Shown: positions 25,089-33,383 of the stretch, piece by piece
How positions within the stretch are numbered: the stretch's first letter is position 1
Layout of the letters: each line of letters opens with the position of its first letter
DNA from: Cloacimonetes bacterium UBA5284
GTDB taxonomy: Bacteria; Cloacimonadota; Cloacimonadia; Cloacimonadales; Cloacimonadaceae
Assembly (NCBI GenBank): GCA_002410505.1
Contig: DHSO01000006.1
Coordinates: forward strand, 7,704 to 62,031
Length of the DNA stretch: 54,328 nt
Direction of reading: 5' to 3'
The notes under the pieces: generated by a model
The model's input: the letters and a program-made list of their open reading frames with translations, nothing else
What the model was told of the DNA's origin: nothing
Databases searched by the model: none
Translations under genes and position numbers: made by a program

Positions 25089-26851
25089 AACAGATATCGG
25101 TAAAAGTGGGCCTTGCCAGTTGCGGAGTAGCCGCCGGCGCGATGGAAGTGTACAATGCAATAAAAGAATATAAAGAGCATGCCGAAGGGCTTGATCTGAA
25201 GCAAACTGCCTGTATCGGCATGTGTTTTGAGGAACCAATAGTGGAACTGGACGGTGGAGCGCAGGGCAAGCTCAGCCTTGGCAAAGTAGATCCTGCCGGG
25301 ATTATCGATATCATAGAAGCCTACCGTCGTGGCGAGTTGACCCAAGCTAATGTAATCTTAGCCGATGAGATCGAGGGCAGCCGCAACAGTTTGCTTGAAG
25401 GTCAGACCCGGATTGTGCTGCGCAACTGCGGTGTGATAGACCCCAAATCCATCGATGACTACATCGCCAAAGGTGGATATCTGGCATTGCAGAAAGCTCT
25501 AAGCATGAAGCCGGAAGATATTGTGAATGTAATAACTGAATCAGGCTTGCGCGGACGTGGTGGCGCGGGATTTACCACCGGTAAGAAGTGGAGCTTAGCT
25601 GCTGAAGCCGAGGGAAAGAAGAAATACGTAGTGTGCAATGCCGACGAAGGCGACCCCGGTGCTTTTATGGACCGCAGCACTCTGGAAGGCGATCCTCACA
25701 ATGTGATCGAAGGCATGATCATCGGCGCTTATGCCATGGGCGCGGATGAAGGCTACATCTATTGCCGCGCCGAGTATCCCATGGCTATCAATCACCTGAA
25801 GCTCGCCATTGCCCGCGCTGAAGAACGCGGCTTTTTGGGACACAAGATTCTGGGAACCGACTTCAATTTTGAACTACACATCAAAGAAGGAGCGGGTGCC
25901 TTTGTATGTGGAGAAGAGACCGCATTGATGCAATCCATAGAAGGCAAACGCGGCATGCCCACCATTCGCCCGCCTTACCCGGCCAGGTGCGGTTTGTGGG
26001 GATGTCCCACCAATATCAACAATGTGGAAACCTGGGCAAACATCAGTTGGATCATCAATCACGGCGCGCAAGAATTTCGCAAGATCGGCACCGATAAATC
26101 CCCCGGCACCAAGGTCTTTGCTCTGGCCGGAAAGATCGCCGGCAGCGGCTTGATCGAAGTACCCATGGGCATTACATTGAGGGATATCATCTACAATGTG
26201 GGCGGCGGCATGAAGACCGAAAAGCCATTCAAAGCAGTGCAGATGGGCGGTCCCTCCGGGGGTTGCATTCCCGCTTCGCTGCTGGATACCACAGTGGATT
26301 ACGATTCCATAAACGCCACCGGCGCGATAATGGGCTCCGGCGGCATGGTGGTAATGGACGAAGGCACCTGTATGGTAGATGTAGCGCGTTTCTTTCTGAA
26401 TTTTACCCAAAATGAATCTTGTGGAAAATGCACTTTCTGCCGCATTGGCACCAAACGCATGCTGGAGATATTGACCCGCATCACCGAAGGCAAAGGTGAA
26501 CCGGAAGACATTGAGCGCCTGGAAGAACTGGCCTCAAACATCATCAAGGGTTCGCTCTGCGGTTTAGGACAGACCGCGCCAAATCCGGTGCTTACCACTC
26601 TGCGCTATTTCAAGGACGAATATCTGGCCCATATCGAGGAAAAACGCTGCCCTGCCGGGGTTTGCACTGCTTTGATCCGGTATGAAATAATTGAAGACAA
26701 ATGCATCGGCTGCACGGCTTGCGCCCGCAAATGCCCCGTGTCCTGCATCTCCGGAGCGGTAAAACAACCGCACTTTATCGATCAGGAAAAGTGCATTCAC
26801 TGTGGAGCCTGTTACAAGGCCTGCAAATTCAACGCGATCAGAAAAGGATAA
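25085..26851 (+). CDS. nuoF: NuoF/HndC/HydB-type NADH-binding flavoprotein subunit
   Basis: A 588-residue subunit with four parts. A thioredoxin-like [2Fe-2S] domain at about 1-90 contains LASCGVAAGA and ACIGMC. The FMN/NADH core has GRGGAGFTTGKKW and a GDPGAFMDRS block. An SLBB domain precedes the [4Fe-4S] site ESCGKCTFCRIGT. A C-terminal ferredoxin carries two CxxCxxCxxxC sets (CIGCTACARKC, CIHCGACYKAC). This extended form is the one used by electron-bifurcating hydrogenases and NADH-linked formate dehydrogenases, rather than complex I, where NuoF ends after the N3 cluster site. It should oxidise or form NADH and pass electrons to the next gene product. Confidence 0.95.
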   Translation: MKQISVKVGLASCGVAAGAMEVYNAIKEYKEHAEGLDLKQTACIGMCFEEPIVELDGGAQGKLSLGKVDPAGIIDIIEAYRRGELTQANVILADEIEGSRNSLLEGQTRIVLRNCGVIDPKSIDDYIAKGGYLALQKALSMKPEDIVNVITESGLRGRGGAGFTTGKKWSLAAEAEGKKKYVVCNADEGDPGAFMDRSTLEGDPHNVIEGMIIGAYAMGADEGYIYCRAEYPMAINHLKLAIARAEERGFLGHKILGTDFNFELHIKEGAGAFVCGEETALMQSIEGKRGMPTIRPPYPARCGLWGCPTNINNVETWANISWIINHGAQEFRKIGTDKSPGTKVFALAGKIAGSGLIEVPMGITLRDIIYNVGGGMKTEKPFKAVQMGGPSGGCIPASLLDTTVDYDSINATGAIMGSGGMVVMDEGTCMVDVARFFLNFTQNESCGKCTFCRIGTKRMLEILTRITEGKGEPEDIERLEELASNIIKGSLCGLGQTAPNPVLTTLRYFKDEYLAHIEEKRCPAGVCTALIRYEIIEDKCIGCTACARKCPVSCISGAVKQPHFIDQEKCIHCGACYKACKFNAIRKG

Positions 26852-26858
26852 TATAATA

Positions 26859-29800
26859 ATGCAAGTATTTTTGAACGGAAAAAGCGTCGAAGCCCCCGAA
26901 GGTATCACAATCCTGGAACTGGCCCGCAAAGAGGGTATCTCTATCCCCACCCTGTGTCATGACGAAGAGCTGAAGCCCTACGGATCTTGTTGGGTTTGCG
27001 CGGTGAAAGTGGAAGGCCACAAAGGTTTTGTAACTTCCTGCGGAACCGTGATCAGCCCCGGAATGCAGATCACGACAGACAGCGAAGAGATTCACGCGGC
27101 TCGCAAAATGGCTCTGGAGCTGATCATCAGCAATCACTATGCAGATTGTGAAGCTCCCTGCAAATTGGCCTGTCCTGATCAGGTGGATGTGCAAACCTAT
27201 GTCTCTTTGATAGCAAACGGCAAGTATCACGAAGCCGTGAAAGTAATCAAGGAAACCCTGCCCATGCCACTCAGCATCGGACGGGTGTGCCCCGCCTTTT
27301 GCGAAGCGGAATGCCACCGCCAGATCGTGGATGAGCCCATCGCTATCCGGCAATTAAAACGCTTTGCCGCGGATGAAGACCTCAAGGACTATTGGCAATA
27401 TACCCCGGAAGCAAAGAGCGACAACGGCAAAAAGGTGGCCATCATCGGTGGCGGACCAAGTGGTCTCACCTGTGGCTATTATCTCAGTTATGAAGGCTTT
27501 GAAGTAGATATCTTTGAGGCCGAAGAAGCCTGTGGCGGCTGGTTGCGCTATGGCATTCCCGAATATCGTCTGCCCAAAGCGATTTTAGATGAAGAAATCG
27601 CGCTGATGTGCAGCGGCGGCATGCGGATTCACTATGGCAAAGCCTTGGGTAGAGAGCTCGATTTGCAGAGCCTCAGCACTTCATACGATGCCGTGTATCT
27701 GGCTTTGGGCGCGCAAAACGCAGTCCCCATGCCCGTCCCCGGCAGCGATCTGCAAGGCTGCTATCTCGGGGTCGATTTCCTCAAAGCACATGCCAAAGGT
27801 AACACGCCTTCTCTGAACAAAAGAGTAGCCATCGTAGGCGGAGGAAACACTGCCATAGACTGTGCCCGCACCGCGATCCGCCTCGCTTGTGATGTTACAG
27901 TCATATATCGCCGCACCAAAGATGAAATGCCCGCCGAGCCTTTTGAGATCGAAGCAGCAGAACACGAGGGTGTACGCTTCCACTTCCTCTGCAATCCGGT
28001 GGAGTATCTGGGCGAAAACGGCTCTCTGAAAGAAGTGAAGATCGAGCGTATGCGCTTGGGCGAAGCGGATAAAAGCGGTAGAAGAAGACCGGAGCCTACA
28101 GGCGAATTCTTCACTGAAGCTTTCGACAGCATCATCGCAGCCATCTCACAAGTGCCCGATGTAACGGCCTTCACTCTTCCCGAAAACGAAGTAAATGGCA
28201 AGCAATTTCCCATCTCCCGCTGGCAGACCGCGATAGTGGATGAATACACCATGCACAGCGGACTGGCGAACATCTTTGCCGGCGGAGATTTCCAGCGCGG
28301 CGCGGCTACTGCCATCGAAGCCATAGCAGACGGTCGCAAAGCCGCCGAAGCTATCACGGAATACTTGCTCAAGGGAATACTACCCCAACCCCGGTTCTTG
28401 TTCAATTCCAAAAAGGCAAATAAAGTAGCCGATGTTTCCCCTGCTGAGTACGAAATATACTCCAAAAGCCCGCGCATCCGGATGCCGGAAATAGATCTCG
28501 CAACCGCTCGAAGCACATTCACGGAGGTGGAGAAAGGATATTCCGAGCTTCAAGCCCGCGCCGAGGCCTCTCGCTGCATAGAATGTGGCTGTCAAGTGAA
28601 CACAAACTGCGCTTTGCGCAACTACTGCACAGATTACCATGTAGACAGGGAACGCTTCATCGGCGGCATCTCGCGTCATCCCATCGACTACAGCCATCCC
28701 TACATTCTGCGCGATGCCAATAAGTGTATCAATTGTGCCCGATGCATCCGAACCTGCGCCGAAATCCAGGGCGCAAACGTTTTGGGCTTCATTTACCGCG
28801 GTTTCGCTACCGTGATGGCTCCAGAATTTGGTGAATCCCTCACCCAAACAAGCTGTCTAAGCTGTGGTAAATGCATCGACGTATGCCCTGTGGGAGCTTT
28901 GGTAGAGCGCAATTTGCACTATAAACTCAATCCGGCCGAAAAGGATAAAGTGTTGCAAGACTGCGGACTGTGCGGAATGGGCTGCAAGATCGAAGCTGAA
29001 CTGCAAGGTGGAGAGCTTGTGCGCATCACCACTCCTGAGGATGCCCCGGGTTTCAACGGCAAAAACCTCTGTTTCAAAGGTCGTTTCGGCTGGCAAGGCT
29101 ACAAAGATAATCTGCAAACGCCACTTTTGCTGAAAGATGGGGCCTACAGAGAGATATCCTTTGCGGAAGCATTGGGTGTGCTACAAAGCAAAATCCATGC
29201 CGACAACAGCTACAGCGTGGAAATCAGCCCCCATATCACCCTGGAAGAAATGCTGGTAGCAGACCGTATATCCCGCACCTTGAATTGTCCGTTGAGCGCT
29301 CCCGGACACTATATAACTTTCAGCGATGCCTATCTCGACATCAAGCCCAAAGAGGACGCCACCGCAAAACTGCAAAACTATCAGGAATTTGTGATCCTGG
29401 GCCCGCTGAATCGCAGCCTCTATAGCCTGATCCGGCTCCAACAGCGCCAAGGCAAGAAACTCATTACGATCGGCCTGCCGGAAGATGAAGCCTTTGCCCG
29501 CTTTGCAGACCTCAATTATCCCGATCTGTACAGCGTGGAAGCCACAGCGGGACGGCTCTTTATCTACAATCAGAACCGCATCCCCGCCAGCCTGGCATGT
29601 AAACTGTGGCAACACGTGCCCGCCCAAAACATTATGCATAGCTCAGATTACATGAATCACAGCGGTTTTTTGGCGATGCGCCCTCATGTGGCAAAGCAGG
29701 ACGAGGTAACTATCGCCCTGGGATTCGGAACCATTCCCACGGCAGTTTCCGGCTTCAAAGTGATGCTAAGTCCCTATCAACCCCAAACTACGGATTGCCA

Positions 29801-30140
29801 ACTCGTATTACCCGGACCGAATTACCTGCAGATTGAGGGTCATGCCTTGGGGGATGGCGGCAAAATATCACACTTTATGAATCCGCTGAAGTCCACTATT
29901 TTTGGTGAATTAAGCCGAATATTCTATAAACTGGGATGGATCTCCGCAGCTACTGCCGATATCCCCTTCTGGAACAACTACGCCACGGATATCATTGCGT
30001 CTCTAAGCCAGCATAAGGTACCAGATTTACAAGAACTTAGCATAGATACGCACAGCGATGAGATCGTAGCTTCAGACTGCCCAATGGAAGCAGAATTGCA
30101 GCGCCTTTATGCTCTGCGCAAAACACCTGTTGATTTCTAA
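26859..30140 (+). CDS. NuoG-GltD-molybdopterin fusion oxidoreductase
   Basis: The 1093-residue product begins at the ATG at 26859, about ten bases after AAAAGGA. Domains in order: [2Fe-2S] ferredoxin (Cys33, 44, 47, 61); a GltD/DPD-type helical iron-sulfur domain (Cys97, 101, 105, 144, 148, 152); an FAD/NAD(P) oxidoreductase of the GltD/NfnB type with IGGGPSG near 197 and VGGGNTA near 326; a two-[4Fe-4S] ferredoxin (Cys623-633 and 676-686); a molybdopterin-type [4Fe-4S] motif (Cys702, 705, 709, 738); and a shortened molybdopterin-oxidoreductase-like C-terminus. No Cys or Sec catalytic motif and no hydrogenase H-cluster domain is visible. I infer an NADH/NAD(P)/ferredoxin electron-transfer complex with NuoE and NuoF, possibly bifurcating. 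Its terminal reaction is unknown. Confidence 0.85.
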   Translation: MQVFLNGKSVEAPEGITILELARKEGISIPTLCHDEELKPYGSCWVCAVKVEGHKGFVTSCGTVISPGMQITTDSEEIHAARKMALELIISNHYADCEAPCKLACPDQVDVQTYVSLIANGKYHEAVKVIKETLPMPLSIGRVCPAFCEAECHRQIVDEPIAIRQLKRFAADEDLKDYWQYTPEAKSDNGKKVAIIGGGPSGLTCGYYLSYEGFEVDIFEAEEACGGWLRYGIPEYRLPKAILDEEIALMCSGGMRIHYGKALGRELDLQSLSTSYDAVYLALGAQNAVPMPVPGSDLQGCYLGVDFLKAHAKGNTPSLNKRVAIVGGGNTAIDCARTAIRLACDVTVIYRRTKDEMPAEPFEIEAAEHEGVRFHFLCNPVEYLGENGSLKEVKIERMRLGEADKSGRRRPEPTGEFFTEAFDSIIAAISQVPDVTAFTLPENEVNGKQFPISRWQTAIVDEYTMHSGLANIFAGGDFQRGAATAIEAIADGRKAAEAITEYLLKGILPQPRFLFNSKKANKVADVSPAEYEIYSKSPRIRMPEIDLATARSTFTEVEKGYSELQARAEASRCIECGCQVNTNCALRNYCTDYHVDRERFIGGISRHPIDYSHPYILRDANKCINCARCIRTCAEIQGANVLGFIYRGFATVMAPEFGESLTQTSCLSCGKCIDVCPVGALVERNLHYKLNPAEKDKVLQDCGLCGMGCKIEAELQGGELVRITTPEDAPGFNGKNLCFKGRFGWQGYKDNLQTPLLLKDGAYREISFAEALGVLQSKIHADNSYSVEISPHITLEEMLVADRISRTLNCPLSAPGHYITFSDAYLDIKPKEDATAKLQNYQEFVILGPLNRSLYSLIRLQQRQGKKLITIGLPEDEAFARFADLNYPDLYSVEATAGRLFIYNQNRIPASLACKLWQHVPAQNIMHSSDYMNHSGFLAMRPHVAKQDEVTIALGFGTIPTAVSGFKVMLSPYQPQTTDCQLVLPGPNYLQIEGHALGDGGKISHFMNPLKSTIFGELSRIFYKLGWISAATADIPFWNNYATDIIASLSQHKVPDLQELSIDTHSDEIVASDCPMEAELQRLYALRKTPVDF

Positions 30141-30153
30141 GCAATTAGGCCTC

Positions 30154-30201
30154 ATGGACTTCAAAAGCAGGCGCGTAATTATGCACGGCCTTGAAGTCCA
30201 T
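30154..30201. terminator. Hairpin between convergent genes
   Basis: ATGGACTTCAA at 30154-30164 pairs perfectly with TTGAAGTCCAT at 30191-30201 around a 26-base, partly self-pairing loop. It lies just after the fusion oxidoreductase stop, facing the convergent DPD-like gene. No T-run is present, but it could stop transcription from either side. Confidence 0.45.
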
Positions 30202-30430
30202 ACCGCCCATAAGGTATTAAATAAGTGATAGTTAGTTTATGCGCTTTGAACTCCAATGCCTCAATTGGAGTAAATTCGTGGACAGCAAAAGATTCGTCAA
30301 GATGTCGCTCTTACACAAGCTCTGCGTAATCTGCGTGCCAAAATATGCGTCAATCTGCGTGAAAGTCAAAACGATACATCCCGCCGGGACTCAGCTCAAA
30401 CCCTCTCCCAAACAACCGGCAACCGGTGTA
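30202..30430. other. Convergent intergenic remainder with TCTGCGT words
   Basis: No gene is seen. A small stem CTCCAAT/ATTGGAG lies at 30251-30270. The word TCTGCGT occurs at 30321, 30330 and 30354, with TATGCGT at 30344, giving a loose direct-repeat tract. Its role is unknown. Confidence 0.5.
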
Positions 30431-32878
30431 TCAATCCTCAATTGACTTCACCATCTCCAAGGCGTTCGTCCAGCAGAGCTGAACGCAGAGACTGCATCCC
30501 ATACATTTATCTTCATCTATTTTGGGATATCCTTCCTCGTCCAAAGTGATTGCCAGATATGGGCAGCGAGTACAATTGCCACATTTCACACAGAGTTCTT
30601 TGATCAGAGAGCTATGTTTGAACTTTGCTTTCAGGTCCATAAAGTCTGTAACAGGATTTGGTTGCGCTATTCCGATCAATTCGCCGACACTGCCGATACC
30701 ACGTTCTCGCAGCAGGTGACTGAGTCCGCTTTCCAGTTCATTAATGATGCCATAACCATATCGTTCCGGCAGAGTGCAAAATTGCACATTCCCGGCCCCC
30801 AAAGCCAGGAAGTTGGCAGCGTCGTGGTGATTCATCGCGCCACCGTTTCCGGAGATATACACTCCCATCCCTCCGGCACGGGCAAGGCTGAGATAGCTGA
30901 TAGGCAATACACCTTCACCGCTCATGCCCACGATGATGCCGTCGTCCCATTTCCCCTCGCCCGCTCTGAAGCCCAAGCTGGGAAATGTATTGGCCAGAGT
31001 AACGCCCGCTTTTTTCTGGGGATAGCGATCGAAGACTTCTTTAACCGCGCTGATTATGGGATAGATAGCCGTCACCGCGCCTGTAAGTTTGAAGAGTTTG
31101 GGGATCTCGGCATCGGAGATTTGCATCACCCAATCGATGATTTTTGCCGTTAGCGCCGGATCTTGTGCCACGATGTCTCCCTGAGTACCATCTCCGCCCT
31201 GAGGGCAGGACAGTGAATACTCGATACCCATTGCTCCCGCTTTTTCCAGTTTTCTGGTATTGGATTGCCAACCGGCCTTATCGCTTTCATCGTTCCCGGT
31301 TACAGGACCACCTGTGGAGGCCATAGTAAGGCGATCGGGATACTCTTTGATGAGCAGCGCCAGCTCTTCGCACACTCTGTCGATAGGGTGTTCGGACACA
31401 TTATCGCAATTGGCAAAGGTCTTGCCTTTATCCCCCCACACAAACATATATTCACTGGGGATATGGATATCCAGATTGTCGAAACTGGTCTTCATGATGC
31501 CACCTGCCCAGCCCGCTTCATAAGCGGCTTTCATCTGTTCGTAGCCATCGGAAGGTGGAGCGGCGGAAAGAATGAAAGGTGAGCGCATCCTGCGTCCGAA
31601 GAAATCCGTTTCCAGCCCCACAGGAAGCCTGTTCCAGCCCGGTATCAGATATGTGCTTTTGCCAGCCTTTTCCGGTGTCACATATGCGCCGGTTCCCCGC
31701 AGATCTGCATCGATCTTGAAAGCGGTGTTTTTACCGGCTGCCACAGCTTCCACCACCGTACCGGGACCATTCACCATATCTCCACTGCTATAGATGCCGG
31801 GGCCTTCGATTCTGAAGGCGGGACGATTTCCCACGGCAATAATCACCAGATCGAAGGGACGGAATTGTTCCGAGGAACCTTCTTCGTCATGGATCCGCGA
31901 GGGATGAAAGCTTTCCCCCCGGGGCAGTATTACTTTACGCATTTTGATGCCGACAGTATGTTCAGCTTCGTTCACAATCTCGGCCACACGGCTGCGGTGG
32001 CTGAATAACACGCCATTTTCAATCAGGATTTCTTTCTCTTTTTCGGTTAGAGGCATCTCGGCAAAGGTCTCCAGAGTGATCATCTCCACGTGTGCCGCTC
32101 CCGCTTTAGCGATGGTGAGGGCTTGATCCGCCGCGATAGCGCCGCCCACCAATGCCACTCTCTTGCCTTTGAAGAGGAAGCAGCCCGGTTGTTTAAGGAT
32201 TTCCATGCCATAGATGGCTTTCTCGTCTCCGGGGATGTTCAAACGAATGGGATCGTTCAAGCCTCCGGCCACTACCACTGCCGTATAGCCCTGTTCCAAT
32301 AGTGTTTTGGGCTCTGCTATCGACTGTTTGTGATGCACAATCTGAAACACATCGCTTACCCACATCAGGTCTGCCATCAACATACCCCTATCCAGTCTGC
32401 CATCCGGGATCAACGCCGCCTGACCCCCCAATTCATCGGCATCAAAGATTTCCGGACTGTAGCCCAGTTGCCGCAAGCTGACCGCTGCGCCTATACCGGC
32501 AGGGCCACCACCGATGATGGCGATCTTGATCCCGTTGGTTTCCGGCAGGATAAATTCCGGATCTGCCCCCATCTCACGGGCTTTTTTTATGATGGTCGCC
32601 TGCACGGCGGGAATCTGGATGGCTGTATCGAATTTTTCGCGGGAGCATGCAGCCACACAATGGTGATCCGGACACACATCACCGCAGATTCCTCCCAAAG
32701 GATTGGAGGCCAGGATGATGCCTGCCGCCCGCTGGAAATCGGATTTTGTGCCTCCGGAAGCTGCCATCATAAAATCCGCAGGGGAACAATCGCAAGGACA
32801 GGCAGTCTTGCAGGGTTTGGTGGCGCAATATTCGCAGCGCCGAATCTCACTCATCAGTTGTGCGTCTGTTAAATACAT
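30431..32878 (-). CDS. Single-chain dihydropyrimidine dehydrogenase-like flavoenzyme
   Basis: An 815-residue protein with the domain order of animal DPD. There is an N-terminal iron-sulfur helical domain (Cys15, 18, 23, 27 and Cys65, 69, 74, 78), an FAD/NADPH domain (IGGGPAGIG at 122), an FMN TIM barrel from about 430 (SPFILSAAPPSDG) and two C-terminal [4Fe-4S] sites (CVKCGNCTRCP, CMGCSLCVQLC). Most bacteria split this as PreT and PreA. In the barrel, SLSCPQG aligns with the DPD NLSCPHG, so the substrate Asn is Ser. The catalytic Cys before GQDP is absent: DIVAQDP has Val570. The later ANT motif is kept. I infer a related electron-transfer or reductase reaction on a different substrate, fed by NAD(P)H and ferredoxin. 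Confidence 0.85.
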   Translation of the reverse strand: MYLTDAQLMSEIRRCEYCATKPCKTACPCDCSPADFMMAASGGTKSDFQRAAGIILASNPLGGICGDVCPDHHCVAACSREKFDTAIQIPAVQATIIKKAREMGADPEFILPETNGIKIAIIGGGPAGIGAAVSLRQLGYSPEIFDADELGGQAALIPDGRLDRGMLMADLMWVSDVFQIVHHKQSIAEPKTLLEQGYTAVVVAGGLNDPIRLNIPGDEKAIYGMEILKQPGCFLFKGKRVALVGGAIAADQALTIAKAGAAHVEMITLETFAEMPLTEKEKEILIENGVLFSHRSRVAEIVNEAEHTVGIKMRKVILPRGESFHPSRIHDEEGSSEQFRPFDLVIIAVGNRPAFRIEGPGIYSSGDMVNGPGTVVEAVAAGKNTAFKIDADLRGTGAYVTPEKAGKSTYLIPGWNRLPVGLETDFFGRRMRSPFILSAAPPSDGYEQMKAAYEAGWAGGIMKTSFDNLDIHIPSEYMFVWGDKGKTFANCDNVSEHPIDRVCEELALLIKEYPDRLTMASTGGPVTGNDESDKAGWQSNTRKLEKAGAMGIEYSLSCPQGGDGTQGDIVAQDPALTAKIIDWVMQISDAEIPKLFKLTGAVTAIYPIISAVKEVFDRYPQKKAGVTLANTFPSLGFRAGEGKWDDGIIVGMSGEGVLPISYLSLARAGGMGVYISGNGGAMNHHDAANFLALGAGNVQFCTLPERYGYGIINELESGLSHLLRERGIGSVGELIGIAQPNPVTDFMDLKAKFKHSSLIKELCVKCGNCTRCPYLAITLDEEGYPKIDEDKCMGCSLCVQLCWTNALEMVKSIED

Positions 32879-32918
32879 CTTTATCTCCCTTGATTACATA
32901 CATTTAGATTACGATGCA

Positions 32919-32947
32919 AGCATAGGGTGTCCGCAGCTTGTTGTCAA
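32919..32947 (-). promoter_or_regulatory. Sigma-70-type promoter of the DPD-like gene
   Basis: On the minus strand, TTGACA (32947-32942) and TATGCT (32924-32919) are separated by exactly 17 bases. Transcription would start about 30 to 35 bases before the ATG at 32878, with GGGAG as ribosome site. It is the best-formed promoter I found in the window. Confidence 0.7.
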
Positions 32948-33044
32948 GCACTAATGAGCCGGGATCCTGCTTTTGGCACAAATGAAGCTGTTTGATGTAA
33001 AGGCTTATTTCATCTGCTGCTACACTACAGCAGCACTATCCGCC

Positions 33045-33101
33045 ATACATTCATCCTACATCCTACATCGTACATTGTACATCGTACATTGTAAATTGTA
33101 A
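33045..33101. repeat. Short direct-repeat tract (TACATC/TACATT words)
   Basis: A run of TACATTCA, TACATCC, TACATCG, TACATTG, TACATCG, TACATTG and AATTG words with a period of about 7 to 8 bases. It lies in the 505-base gap between the DPD-like gene and rfbB. A CTGCTG/CAGCAG stem precedes it near 33016-33033. No gene is seen in the gap. Confidence 0.6.
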
Positions 33102-33121
33102 CTCCTGCCTCCGGAACCTCC

Positions 33122-33230
33122 CTCTGTGCTTCAAGCTGTGCCAAAGCTGATATAAAGTAGTTATCAAGCCGTGCTCACGCGATGATCACCCGATGATATC
33201 GCCTTCGGCACAGCTTTAGACACAGGGAGA
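33122..33230. repeat. Phased 11-bp repeat element with palindromic ends
   Basis: Units ATCAAGCCGTG, CTCACGCGATG, ATCACCCGATG and ATATCGCCTTC start at 33163, 33174, 33185 and 33196. They align unit by unit with the element at 15974-16017. The flanks are inverted: CTGTGCCAAAGCTGATAT on the left against GATATCGCCTTCGGCACAG on the right, and CTCTGTG against CACAGGGAG outside that. The whole block is an imperfect palindrome of about 100 bases. The stretch 33231-33383 holds small GC stems that could end rfbB transcription. Confidence 0.8.
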
Positions 33231-33383
33231 AACTAGTCCCTGAAGATCTCATTTTTTTTGAATGTATCCGGGATATGATCTAATCGATCCGCCGCGGATG
33301 ATAAAATCCCCACGGGGCTGAATAGCCCGGTGTTCAGCTTTGGAAACAAGAAGCAGCCAGATCTGCCCGGCAGCCTTAGACTG

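Noticed and set aside
26859..30140. Formate dehydrogenase or [FeFe]-hydrogenase catalytic subunit
   Set aside because: No Sec/Cys catalytic motif of FDH and no H-cluster cysteine pattern could be found; only the accessory clusters and a GltD-type module are visible.
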